In this document: piece by piece, positions 24,560-32,526 of the stretch
Layout of the letters: each line of letters opens with the position of its first letter
Position numbering within the stretch: the stretch's first letter is position 1
DNA from: Methanomassiliicoccaceae archaeon
GTDB taxonomy: Archaea > Thermoplasmatota > Thermoplasmata > Methanomassiliicoccales > Methanomethylophilaceae
Direction: 5' to 3'
NCBI GenBank assembly: GCA_016284295.1
Contig: JAEEOP010000018.1
Coordinates: 1-39,020, forward strand
DNA: 39,020 nt
The notes under the pieces: model-generated
The model's database searches: none
Seen by the model: only the letters and a program-made list of their open reading frames with translations
What the model was told of the DNA's origin: nothing
Translations under genes and position numbers: made by a program

Positions 24560-25899
24560 TAACCGTCATGAAATTCGGGGGGACCAGTGTCGGTTCCGCA
24601 GAGGCCATGCAGAGAGTGGCCAATATCATAATCAATACGAAAGGGGACAAGGTCGTCGTCGCTTCGGCCATGTCCGGTATCACGAACTTCCTGGTCGGGG
24701 TCGTCGACGATCCCACGAGGGACATCGACGAGGTCGTCCGCCAGTTCGCCGAGAAGCATCTCATGGCCGCCGAGCAGATGTTCGACGAGAAGACCATGTC
24801 CGAGTTCAAGGTCGAGTTCAACAAGAGGCTCGAATCCTTCAAGGAAGCCCTGAAGAGCGACCCCAACGATGCGTATTACAAGGACCTCATCACCTCCCAG
24901 GGAGAGAGGTTCTCAACCCTGATGATCTCATTCTATCTCAGGAAGCTCGGATACAAGTCCGAGGCGCTCACCGCGGAGACCGCAGGCATAGCCGCGATCG
25001 GACTCCCCCTGTCCGGATCGGCCGACCTGGTCGCCACCGCGAACGGCATGACCATGAAGGTCAGGCCCCTGCTCTACAAGGGCATCATACCCGTCATCAC
25101 GGGATTCTACGGCATCAAGGACGGCGCACCCCTCACGTTCGGAAGGGGTGGATCGGATTACTCCGCGGCCGTCGTCGCCAACGCATTGGACGCGGACATG
25201 CTGGAGATCTGGACGGATGTGGACGGTTTCATGACCGCCGACCCCAGGATCATCAAGGATGCCATCAAGATCGAGGAGATGACCTTCGGCGAGGCCGCTG
25301 AACTGGCCTACTTCGGTGCCAAGGTCCTCCACCCCAGGACCATCGAGCCCGTGAGGCTCAAGCACATACCCCTGAAGGTCAGGAACTCCTTCAGGCCCGA
25401 GGAGCCCGGTACCCTCATCCACACCCTTAGGAAGAAAGGGAAGGGCCTCCTCAAGAGCGTGGCCACCAAGAACGACCTGGCGATCGTCACTGTAAGCTCG
25501 GCGGAGATTGCGTACAGGCCGGAGCTCGTCTCCATGATCATCGGCAAGATCGCCGAGGAGAACATCATCATCTATTCCATCTCAACATCGCTCTCGACCA
25601 TCGCCATGCTGATCAGCAACGACGAGGTCTCCACCATCATCAGGAGGCTCAACGAGTTCTCCGGAGGCATCATCGAGAGGATCGATGTCAAGAACAACGT
25701 CTCCCTGGTCTGCTGCGTAGGCGACGATCTGCTCTCCAAGTGCGGGGTCACAGGGGACATCTTCACCGCGGTGAAGGAGGCAGGGGTCAATGTCGAGATG
25801 ATATCGGAGGGTGCCTCCGAGGTATCCCTGAACTTCGTCGTGCCTATGGGCATGGTCATGGACGTGGTCGCTGCCCTGCACGCCAGATACATTGGGTGA
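24556..25899 (+). CDS. lysC: Aspartate kinase
   Basis: This 447-residue aspartokinase phosphorylates aspartate at the head of the lysine/threonine/methionine pathways. The kinase domain has the start VMKFGGTSVGSAEAMQRVA, then SQGERFSTLM, TFGRGGSDYSAAVVA and EIWTDVDGFMTADPR. The C terminus has two ACT domains (about 300-447; VTVSSAEIAYRPELV, VCCVGDDLLSKCGVTG, with EMISEGASEVSLNFVV), consistent with feedback control by an amino acid. Being in the lysine operon suggests lysine as effector. Stop TGA. Confidence 0.95.
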   Translation: MITVMKFGGTSVGSAEAMQRVANIIINTKGDKVVVASAMSGITNFLVGVVDDPTRDIDEVVRQFAEKHLMAAEQMFDEKTMSEFKVEFNKRLESFKEALKSDPNDAYYKDLITSQGERFSTLMISFYLRKLGYKSEALTAETAGIAAIGLPLSGSADLVATANGMTMKVRPLLYKGIIPVITGFYGIKDGAPLTFGRGGSDYSAAVVANALDADMLEIWTDVDGFMTADPRIIKDAIKIEEMTFGEAAELAYFGAKVLHPRTIEPVRLKHIPLKVRNSFRPEEPGTLIHTLRKKGKGLLKSVATKNDLAIVTVSSAEIAYRPELVSMIIGKIAEENIIIYSISTSLSTIAMLISNDEVSTIIRRLNEFSGGIIERIDVKNNVSLVCCVGDDLLSKCGVTGDIFTAVKEAGVNVEMISEGASEVSLNFVVPMGMVMDVVAALHARYIG

Positions 25900-25905
25900 T
25901 TACGA

Positions 25906-27162
25906 ATGATGCGCGATTTCGAATGCAAGGACGGGGTCATGCTCATCGGCGGGAAGTCCGCCGTGGAGCTGACCGAGGAATTCGGTTCACCGATCTATGT
26001 CTGCGACGAGGCCAGGATCAGGGAGAACTACAGGAACATACACGGCGCCTTCTCCAGGTACATGGACACGAGGATACATTACGCATGCAAGGCCAACACC
26101 AGCCTCGCCATCCTCAAGATCCTCGAGCAGGAGGGCGCTGGGATCGACGCCGTCTCCATCGGAGAGGTCAAGACCTGCCTCAAGGCGGGATTCACCCCCG
26201 ACAGGATCATGTACACCGGCGTCAACGTCAGCGACAAGGAGCTGAAGGAGGTCGCGGACCTCGGAGTGATGATCAACATCGACTCCGTATGCGAGATGGA
26301 GAGGCTGGCGGAGATATCCCCTCAGCACGAGATATCCTTCCGCATCACCCCCGGGGTCGGCTCCGGGCACAGCGACAAGGTCATCACCGGTTCCAAGGGA
26401 GCCAAGTTCGGTATCCCCCTGGACGAGGTCATCGACACGTACGCGAGGGCCAAGGACCTCGGATTCAAGATCAAGGGCATACACGCCCACATAGGATCGG
26501 GAGGGCAGAGCGTCGCCCCGTTCCTCGACATGATGGAAGTGATCGTAGAGCTCGTCAACGAGATCAAGGGCCTGGGCATCGACCTGGAGTTCATCGACAT
26601 GGGCGGAGGAATCGGAGTCCCGTACAAGCCCCAGGAGGACGAGATGGACCTAGCCGAGCTCGCATCCGAGATCACGGACATGATCGAGCAGCAGACCGAC
26701 GTCAGGACACTGGTCATAGAGCCCGGAAGATACATCGTCTGCGATGCGGTGGTCCTTCTCACAAGGGTCAATGACATCAAGGATGCCGGCACCAAGAAGT
26801 ACATCGGATGCGACGCGGGATTCAACACCCTGATCAGGCCCGCGTTCTACGACTCGTTCCATTACGTCACCATAGCGAACAAGTTCGGCAAGGCATGCAC
26901 CGACAGGTACGACGTCGTCGGGCCCATCTGCGAGTCCGGAGACTACCTGGCCCACAACCGCGTCCTTCCCGAGCCGACCGTCGGGGACATCGTGGCGGTC
27001 TACAACGCCGGAGCCTACGGATTCTCCATGTCCAGCAACTACAACTCCAGACCCCTCTGCGGAGAGGTCCTCGTGAACGACGGCAAAGCGGAGCTCATCC
27101 GCGAGCCCGAGACGGTCGAGGAGCTCTGGAGGCACCAGATAATCCCGAAGAGGCTGATGTGA
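25906..27162 (+). CDS. lysA: Diaminopimelate decarboxylase
   Basis: LysA is a PLP enzyme that decarboxylates meso-diaminopimelate to lysine. The 418-residue protein has the PLP-lysine motif HYACKANTSLAIL, GKGI-like GSKGAKFGIPLDE, HAHIGSGG, DMGGGIGVPY, EPGRYIVCDA, the active-site cysteine region GPICESGDYL and GAYGFSMSSNYNSRP. It uses ATG at 25906 or the adjacent ATG at 25909. It ends ATG-TGA; that TGA shares one base with the dapF ATG. Confidence 0.96.
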   Translation: MMRDFECKDGVMLIGGKSAVELTEEFGSPIYVCDEARIRENYRNIHGAFSRYMDTRIHYACKANTSLAILKILEQEGAGIDAVSIGEVKTCLKAGFTPDRIMYTGVNVSDKELKEVADLGVMINIDSVCEMERLAEISPQHEISFRITPGVGSGHSDKVITGSKGAKFGIPLDEVIDTYARAKDLGFKIKGIHAHIGSGGQSVAPFLDMMEVIVELVNEIKGLGIDLEFIDMGGGIGVPYKPQEDEMDLAELASEITDMIEQQTDVRTLVIEPGRYIVCDAVVLLTRVNDIKDAGTKKYIGCDAGFNTLIRPAFYDSFHYVTIANKFGKACTDRYDVVGPICESGDYLAHNRVLPEPTVGDIVAVYNAGAYGFSMSSNYNSRPLCGEVLVNDGKAELIREPETVEELWRHQIIPKRLM

Positions 27163-28004
27163 TGCACTTCTGGAAGTATCACGGCATAGGCAACGACTTC
27201 GTCCTCCTGGACGGATCAAAGGGGGACCTGGAGGTCGACATGGAATGGTGCAGGGGAGCCTGCGACCGCCACTTCGGGATCGGAGGGGATGGTGTGCTCT
27301 ACATTCTTCCCGGAGAGGGAACGGACATCACCATGAGGATCATCAACGCCGACGGCACGGAGGCGGAGATGTGCGGCAACGGCATCAGATGCGTCGCCGT
27401 GCACGCCTACAACTACGGCATCGTGGACAAGGAGGAGTTCTCCATCCACACCATGGCAGGGGACCTCAAGGCGAAGGTCACCCTGGAGGACGGCAAGGCC
27501 GTCGCGGCCACCATAGACATGGGCGCGCCCATCCTCGAAGGCAGGGAGATCCCCCTGGACTGGGACGGACGCTACATCAACGAGGACTTCTCGTGCCTCA
27601 GGTACTACTTCAAGGCCAACGCCGTGTCCATGGGCAACCCGCACTTCATCACGTTCCAGGAGATGGACGACCCCACGATCGACAGGCTCGGGCCCATACT
27701 CGAATGCCACAGGATGTTCCCCAGGAAGACCAACGTGGAGTTCTGCAGGATCATCGACGGCAAGATCTACATCAGGGTCTTCGAGAGGGGGGCGGGCTGG
27801 ACGCTCGCATGCGGCACGGGAGCCTGTGCCAGCACCGTCGCGGCGGCACTGAACGGACTGGTCCCGTTCGACGAGCCAGTGGACGTGCACCTCCCCGGCG
27901 GATGGCTGAAGATCACCGTCGACAAGGACCTCAATTACGTTATGATGGAGGGACCTGCGGACCTCGTGTTCGAGGGTGAGCTCTCCAGCGAATACTCGGA
28001 GTGA
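27162..28004 (+). CDS. dapF: Diaminopimelate epimerase
   Basis: DapF converts LL- to meso-diaminopimelate with two cysteines. The 280-residue protein has FWKYHGIGNDFVLLDG, the first catalytic cysteine in AEMCGNGIRC, GNPHFITF, and the second in ACGTGACAS. Both cysteines are present. The start overlaps the lysA stop (TGATG), and its TGA lies just before the dapL start. A GAG-TGA sequence there doubles as a ribosome-binding site. Confidence 0.96.
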   Translation: MHFWKYHGIGNDFVLLDGSKGDLEVDMEWCRGACDRHFGIGGDGVLYILPGEGTDITMRIINADGTEAEMCGNGIRCVAVHAYNYGIVDKEEFSIHTMAGDLKAKVTLEDGKAVAATIDMGAPILEGREIPLDWDGRYINEDFSCLRYYFKANAVSMGNPHFITFQEMDDPTIDRLGPILECHRMFPRKTNVEFCRIIDGKIYIRVFERGAGWTLACGTGACASTVAAALNGLVPFDEPVDVHLPGGWLKITVDKDLNYVMMEGPADLVFEGELSSEYSE

Positions 28005-28009
28005 TTCCA

Positions 28010-29176
28010 ATGACGAACTATGAGCAGGCAGACAGATTGAAGCAGATCCCCCCGTACCTCTTCGTGAGGCTCGAGAAGCTCTTCGCGGAGAAGAAGGCGC
28101 AGGGATGGGACATGATCGACTTCGGTATCGGCGACCCGGACCTCCCGGCACCCGACAGCATCGTGCAAGCGATGTGCGAGGCGTCCAAGGTCAACGACAA
28201 CCAGAAGTACTCCTCCTCGGCAGGGGAGAAGGACCTCCGCGTCGCGGTGGCGCAGTGGTACAAGAGGAGATACGGCCTCGACATCGACCCCGACACGCAG
28301 GTGTGCATCACGATCGGTTCCAAGGAAGGCATCTTCAACATCGCCCAGGCCTTCGTGAACCCCGGCGACACGATCGTCGCACCCTCGCCCGGATACCCCG
28401 TGTACTCCGGAGCGGCGACCATATTCAACGATGCCAAATGCGTCAAGATCCCCCTCAGGGCGGAGAAGGACTGGCTCCTGGACGTGGACGAGTGCCCCAA
28501 GGGCGCGAAGATGCTGTACCTCAACTACCCCAACAACCCCACGGGAGCGACCTGCGATCTGGCGTACCTGAAGAAGGTGTACGACTGGTGCCAGCAGAAC
28601 GGCACCATCATGTGCTACGACAACGCCTACTGCGAGATGGTCTACGACGGTTACAAGGCCCCGTCCGCGCTGCAGGCCGGACCGGACTGCATCGAGTTCG
28701 GATCCTTCTCCAAGACGTTCAACATGACCGGGTTCAGGCTCGGATACGCCGTCGGACACCCCGACCTCATCGCCGGGCTGAAGAAGTGCAAGGGACAGAT
28801 CGACTCAGGAGCGCCCATCTTCATCCAGAAGGCCGGCATCAAGGCGCTGAGCCTCTACGGGCCCAACGGGGAGACGCCCAAGGACATCTCCGACAACATG
28901 GCCATCTACTCCGAGAGGAGGTCCGTGCTGGTCAACGGGCTCAGGGAGCTGGGCTTCGACGTTAAGATGCCCAAGGGAACATTCTACGTCTGGTTCGACT
29001 GCGGCATGTCCTCCTCGGACTTCACGCAGAAGATGGCGGACATCGGCGTCATTGTCACCCCCGGAAGCGGTTTCGGCGAATCCGCCGAGGGCTACATCAG
29101 GATGACCGTGACCGAGCCTGTCGAGCGCATAAGGAAGGCGCTCGAGAGGATGAAGCAGAACAAGTACATCGAATGA
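28010..29176 (+). CDS. dapL: LL-diaminopimelate aminotransferase
   Basis: DapL makes LL-diaminopimelate directly from tetrahydrodipicolinate, bypassing the acylated intermediates; methanogens often use this route. The 388-residue fold type I PLP enzyme has FGIGDPDLPAPDSIV, SSSAGEKDLRVAVA, YLNYPNNPTGA, the PLP-lysine region GSFSKTFNMTGFRLGY and EGYIRMTVTEP. I choose ATG at 28010 because GGAGTGA lies 6 bases upstream; a GTG at 28001 would overlap the dapF stop as GTGA. Last gene of the operon. Stop TGA. Confidence 0.93.
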   Translation: MTNYEQADRLKQIPPYLFVRLEKLFAEKKAQGWDMIDFGIGDPDLPAPDSIVQAMCEASKVNDNQKYSSSAGEKDLRVAVAQWYKRRYGLDIDPDTQVCITIGSKEGIFNIAQAFVNPGDTIVAPSPGYPVYSGAATIFNDAKCVKIPLRAEKDWLLDVDECPKGAKMLYLNYPNNPTGATCDLAYLKKVYDWCQQNGTIMCYDNAYCEMVYDGYKAPSALQAGPDCIEFGSFSKTFNMTGFRLGYAVGHPDLIAGLKKCKGQIDSGAPIFIQKAGIKALSLYGPNGETPKDISDNMAIYSERRSVLVNGLRELGFDVKMPKGTFYVWFDCGMSSSDFTQKMADIGVIVTPGSGFGESAEGYIRMTVTEPVERIRKALERMKQNKYIE

Positions 29177-29181
29177 AACCG

Positions 29182-29205
29182 AGGGGGAACACCCCTCCCT
29201 TTCCA
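29182..29205 (+). terminator. Terminator-like hairpin after dapL
   Basis: AGGGG (29182-29186), loop GAACA, CCCCT (29192-29196), then CCCTTTCC, just past the dapL stop. The pyrimidine tract is short of T, so termination is plausible but not certain. Confidence 0.4.
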
Positions 29206-29209
29206 CTTT

Positions 29210-29295
29210 CGGGACCCGCTCCCTAAGGAGCCTAGCGGCCTTGGCGACTGACAGTCCCGTCCAGCATTTTCTGATTCTAAGCCAGGTAGTCTGGC
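29210..29295. ncRNA. Structured intergenic region, possible small RNA
   Basis: CGGGAC (29210-29215) pairs with GTCCCG (29254-29259). Inside it CCG-CTCC-CTAA-GGAG-cctag-CGG forms a nested hairpin (29216-29238). GCCAG-GTAGT-CTGGC (29281-29295) forms another, followed by ACA. It lies between dapL and radA, with no credible reading frame. The fold recalls a small structured RNA, but it does not fit tRNA, and I found no clear C/D box set or promoter of its own. Low confidence. Confidence 0.2.
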
Positions 29296-29336
29296 ACAGC
29301 AGATCGTCCGTTTCACTTTCGGTCACCCCCTTCTCA

Positions 29337-29346
29337 ATTTTAAATA
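29337..29346 (+). promoter_or_regulatory. TATA box of radA
   Basis: TTTTAAATAC lies about 35 bp before the radA ATG. A GAGG ribosome-binding site follows 7 bases before the start. Confidence 0.6.
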
Positions 29347-29378
29347 CGGAATCTGCGATGGTGAGCTGAGGAATCACA

Positions 29379-30320
29379 ATGGCCACAAAAACCCTTGAAG
29401 ACATACCAGGAGTAGGACCAGCCATAGCAGAAAAACTCCGTGAAGCAGGATACAACGAACTGATGGCCATCGCAGTCGCTTCCCCGTCCGAGCTCTCAGA
29501 AGCTTGCGAGATAGGTGAGAAGAAGGCAATGGACATCATAGAGGGTGCCAAGCTTTGCGCGGACATTGGCGGTTTCGAGACAGGAGAAGACATCCTGGAG
29601 AGGCGCAAGCAGATAACCAAACTCACCACCGGATCCAAGGCGTTCGACGAACTCCTCGCGGGAGGACTCGAGACACAGTCGATCGTCGAACTCTTCGGAG
29701 AATTCGGAAGCTGCAAGACACAGGTCTGCTTCCAGCTGGCGGTCAACGCCACCCTGCCCGAGGAGAGGGGAGGATTCGATTCGGATGTCATAATCATCGA
29801 TACTGAGAACACGTTCAGGCCCGAGAGGATCATCCAGATGGCCAACTACCTCGGCGTGGACCCCGACGAGACCCTCAAGAGGATCCACGTCGCCAGGGCG
29901 TTCAACTCGCAGCACCAGGTGCTCCTTGTGGACAAGGCACTGGAGCTTGCTCAGACCCTGAAGGTCAAGCTGCTGATCGTGGACTCGCTCACATCGCATT
30001 TCAGAGCGGAGTACGTGGGAAGGGGAGCGCTCGCCGAGAGGCAGCAGATCCTGAACCGTCACATGCACGACCTGCTCAACTTCGCTACGCTCAACAACGC
30101 GGTCATCGCGGTCACCAACCAGGTCGCCGCCAAGCCCGACGCGTTCTTCGGGGACCCCACCAGGCCCATCGGAGGACACATCGTCGGACACACCGCGACG
30201 TTCCGTATCTACCTCAGGAAGGGAAAGGCCGGCAAGAGGATCGCAAGGTTGATCGACTCGCCCAACCTGCCAGAGGGAGAGGCCGTCTTCATGGTCACCG
30301 AAGATGGTATTAAGGACTAA
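29379..30320 (+). CDS. radA: DNA repair and recombination protein RadA
   Basis: RadA is the archaeal Rad51/RecA recombinase that forms filaments on single-stranded DNA. The 313-residue protein has the N-terminal helix-hairpin-helix domain ([20 protein letters not shown]), the linker motif, [20 protein letters not shown], Walker [16 protein letters not shown], Walker [16 protein letters not shown], and the L2 region with [18 protein letters not shown]. The Walker A reads GEFGSCKTQ, so the usual glycine before Lys-Thr is a cysteine. Start ATG at 29379 with GAGG 7 bases upstream. It is the only gene in the window with a TAA stop, and a perfect GC hairpin follows. Confidence 0.97.
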   Translation: MATKTLEDIPGVGPAIAEKLREAGYNELMAIAVASPSELSEACEIGEKKAMDIIEGAKLCADIGGFETGEDILERRKQITKLTTGSKAFDELLAGGLETQSIVELFGEFGSCKTQVCFQLAVNATLPEERGGFDSDVIIIDTENTFRPERIIQMANYLGVDPDETLKRIHVARAFNSQHQVLLVDKALELAQTLKVKLLIVDSLTSHFRAEYVGRGALAERQQILNRHMHDLLNFATLNNAVIAVTNQVAAKPDAFFGDPTRPIGGHIVGHTATFRIYLRKGKAGKRIARLIDSPNLPEGEAVFMVTEDGIKD

Positions 30321-30329
30321 ACGCTAAAC

Positions 30330-30345
30330 GGGGGCGTGTGCCCCC
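30330..30345 (+). promoter_or_regulatory. Hairpin holding the GTG start of the next gene in its loop
   Basis: GGGGGC (30330-30335), GTGT loop, GCCCCC (30340-30345) form a perfect 6-bp GC stem. The GTG start of trmG10 (30336-30338) is the first three bases of the loop. The stem lies 10 bp after the radA stop, so it could end the radA message or mask the next start. Confidence 0.45.
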
Positions 30346-31331
30346 AATACTTCTTTGAGACATCTGGCGAATCGAAGGAGATGCCCCTTGCCGAGATCAA
30401 GGGGTGCCTCAGAGCCGAGACCGACACATGCGACATCGTCGCCACCGGCCCCGGATACGCGATAGCATCCTTCGATGAGGACATGCTAGGCCCCATAGCG
30501 GACCGCATAGCCATGTCCCACAGCGTCGGCAGATACCTCGGAGAGTACACCCCCGACGACATATCCGGGCTGGCCGACATAGAGCTCCCGGAAGGCACCT
30601 TCGCCATCAGGGCGAAGAGGTTCGAAGGGATGATGAGGGACGTCGATTCCCAATCGCTGATCCGCAAGGCCGGAGGCCTGCTGTCCAAGCACAACGACGT
30701 GAACCTGAAGGATCCGGACATAGTCGTCCGCATGCAGATGTGCGACAAGGTGCACCTGTATCTGGAGGAGAGGGTCACCGAGACCGACCTCCTGGAGAAG
30801 AGGAAGGTGGCGGAGAGGCCGTTCTTCTCGCCGATATCCCTCCACCCGAAGTACGCCAGGGCGCTCATCAACATGGCCGAGGTCAAGAGGGGCCAGACCG
30901 TACTGGACCCGTTCTGCGGAACAGGGGGCATAATGATCGAGGCTGCCCACATGGGCATGAAGGCCGTCGCCTCCGACTTCGACGAGGAGATGATCTGCGG
31001 ATGCCAGGAGAACCTGGACTTCTACGGCCTGAAACTGCACGACTTCGACGTCCTGGACATCGGCGACATAGCCGACAGGTTCCCGGAGATGGATGCCGTG
31101 TGCACGGATCCTCCCTACGGCAGGTCCACCAAGACGGGCGGCGAGACCATCGCCAAGCTCTACCAGAGGGCCGGCGACGTGATACCGAAATGCCTCAAGA
31201 AGGGCCACCTGGCGGGAATAATCCTGCCCAATCCCCTGAAGATCGAGGGCATGGAGCTACAGCAGATGTTCGAACAGAGGGTACACGGCACGCTGACAAG
31301 GCATTACCACATATTCCGCAATCCGCAATGA
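30336..31331 (+). CDS. tRNA (guanine-N2) methyltransferase, TrmG10/Trm11 type
   Basis: This 331-residue protein combines an N-terminal THUMP-like RNA-binding part (residues about 1-150) and a C-terminal Rossmann methyltransferase: VLDPFCGTGGIMIEAA, ASDFDEEMI, and the catalytic AVCTDPPYGRSTKTGG. That is the arrangement of archaeal TrmG10, which makes N2-(di)methylguanosine at tRNA position 10. The GTG start is chosen because CPQYFFETSGESKEMPLAEI aligns with the family's N terminus; the next ATG (30381) would lose it. Stop TGA. Confidence 0.88.
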   Translation: MCPQYFFETSGESKEMPLAEIKGCLRAETDTCDIVATGPGYAIASFDEDMLGPIADRIAMSHSVGRYLGEYTPDDISGLADIELPEGTFAIRAKRFEGMMRDVDSQSLIRKAGGLLSKHNDVNLKDPDIVVRMQMCDKVHLYLEERVTETDLLEKRKVAERPFFSPISLHPKYARALINMAEVKRGQTVLDPFCGTGGIMIEAAHMGMKAVASDFDEEMICGCQENLDFYGLKLHDFDVLDIGDIADRFPEMDAVCTDPPYGRSTKTGGETIAKLYQRAGDVIPKCLKKGHLAGIILPNPLKIEGMELQQMFEQRVHGTLTRHYHIFRNPQ

Positions 31332-31353
31332 TGTTCGACAGAATGCGTATTGG

Positions 31354-31361
31354 TTTTATAT
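31354..31361 (+). promoter_or_regulatory. TATA box of the GGGP synthase gene
   Basis: TTTTATAT lies about 65 bp before the ATG at 31422, leaving a leader of about 35 nucleotides. Confidence 0.5.
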
Positions 31362-31421
31362 GAAACGGACAATCAACGATTACGCGCGGGTATAAACTCC
31401 GTCGCGTTGACGTGATAGACG

Positions 31422-32159
31422 ATGACAGTCAAACAGTACATGCTCGATAAGATTGCGAAAGGCACCATGCACGCCGCACTCATTGACCCCGACAAACAGC
31501 CCGCAGAGGAGGCCGGAAAGCTGGCCAAGACCATGAAGGCGGCTGGAACCGACATCATCTTCGTCGGCGGATCGAGCGGAATCACCATCGAGAACCTCTC
31601 CGCCACAGCCAAGGCCGTGAAGGAGGCTTCCGGACTGCCCGTCATTCTTTTCGGAGGAACGCCCGAGTCCATCAACAAGGAGCTCGATGCGGTGTTCTTC
31701 ATGCAGATCGTCAACTCCGCAGACCCCAGATTCGTGACGTTCGGCCAGGTCATGGCCGCACCCGTCATCGCGAAACTCGGCCTCGAGTCCATCTCAATGG
31801 GTTATGTCATCGTCGAACCCGGAATGACCGTGGCCCGCGTCACCAGCGCCAAGGTCGTAGGACAGGATGAGATCGAGAAGGCCGTCGCATACGCCATGGC
31901 CTGCAAGATGTTCGGATTCGAGTTCATCTACTTCGAGGCCGGATCCGGAGCGGACAGGCCTGTTCCCCCCGCGATGATCAAGGCCATCAAGAGCTGTGTG
32001 GACCTCCCCCTCATCATCGGAGGAGGCATCAGGACGCCCGAGGCCGCCGAAGCGGCGAGGCTTGCAGGCGCGGACATCGTCGTCACCGGAACCCTCATCG
32101 AGCAGGGTGCGGACGATGCGAAGCTGAAGGCGGTAGTATCCGCAGCAAAGGGTAACTGA
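31422..32159 (+). CDS. Geranylgeranylglyceryl phosphate synthase
   Basis: This 245-residue prenyltransferase of the PcrB/GGGPS family joins geranylgeranyl diphosphate to sn-glycerol-1-phosphate, the first ether bond of archaeal lipids. The TIM barrel shows ALIDPDKQPAEEAGKLA, TDIIFVGGSSGIT, PVILFGGTPESI, FIYFEAGSGADRPVP, PLIIGGGIRTPEAAE and ADIVVTGTLIEQ, which are the phosphate-binding and Mg motifs of the family. Its presence is good evidence that the window is archaeal. One base separates its TGA from the next ATG. Confidence 0.95.
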   Translation: MTVKQYMLDKIAKGTMHAALIDPDKQPAEEAGKLAKTMKAAGTDIIFVGGSSGITIENLSATAKAVKEASGLPVILFGGTPESINKELDAVFFMQIVNSADPRFVTFGQVMAAPVIAKLGLESISMGYVIVEPGMTVARVTSAKVVGQDEIEKAVAYAMACKMFGFEFIYFEAGSGADRPVPPAMIKAIKSCVDLPLIIGGGIRTPEAAEAARLAGADIVVTGTLIEQGADDAKLKAVVSAAKGN

Positions 32160-32160
32160 G

Positions 32161-32526
32161 ATGTCATACGACGACCAGCCCAGCTACAACACGCCGATCT
32201 CCCCCCGCCAGTTCATTTGGAACACTCCGGAGGAGAGGGCCGCCGGGATCAACAACGACCTCAAGGTCGCTGCACGCAGGTACCTGTGCCCCAACTGCGG
32301 AAGGGAGTTCAGCCTCTTCCAGTCCAGGGCGATCGCCTGCAAATACTGTCCCAAAGCGGATCAGAACTGCCCCAACGTCAGATGCCCCTACTGTGACAAG
32401 GAATACCCCATCAGGGGATTCATCGTCCCCGACAACAACCCGGGAGCGAAGGCGGATCAGGTGCACATGACTAACTATGCGCAGGACGTCTTCAACCGCT
32501 TCTCCGACTCGTACAACAGAAGATGA
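32161..32526 (+). CDS. Zinc-ribbon protein of unknown function
   Basis: A 121-residue hypothetical protein with three closely spaced cysteine pairs: CPNCGREFSLF (43-53), ACKYCPKADQNCPNVRCPYC (59-78). This suggests two zinc ribbons. The ends are polar and likely disordered. It follows the GGGP synthase gene by one base, so it is probably co-transcribed, but nothing in it points to lipid metabolism. Its TGA abuts the stop of the convergent ATPase gene with no spacing. Confidence 0.75.
   Translation: MSYDDQPSYNTPISPRQFIWNTPEERAAGINNDLKVAARRYLCPNCGREFSLFQSRAIACKYCPKADQNCPNVRCPYCDKEYPIRGFIVPDNNPGAKADQVHMTNYAQDVFNRFSDSYNRR

Noticed and set aside
29092-29316. A 74-codon frame on the minus strand across the dapL end and the following gap.
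   Set aside because: Half of it is antisense to dapL, composition is odd, and there is no ribosome-binding site.
29180-29330. A pylT-like or other tRNA in the dapL-radA gap.
   Set aside because: No cloverleaf with matching acceptor and T arm could be drawn, and no CUA-containing seven-base anticodon loop with a five-pair stem.
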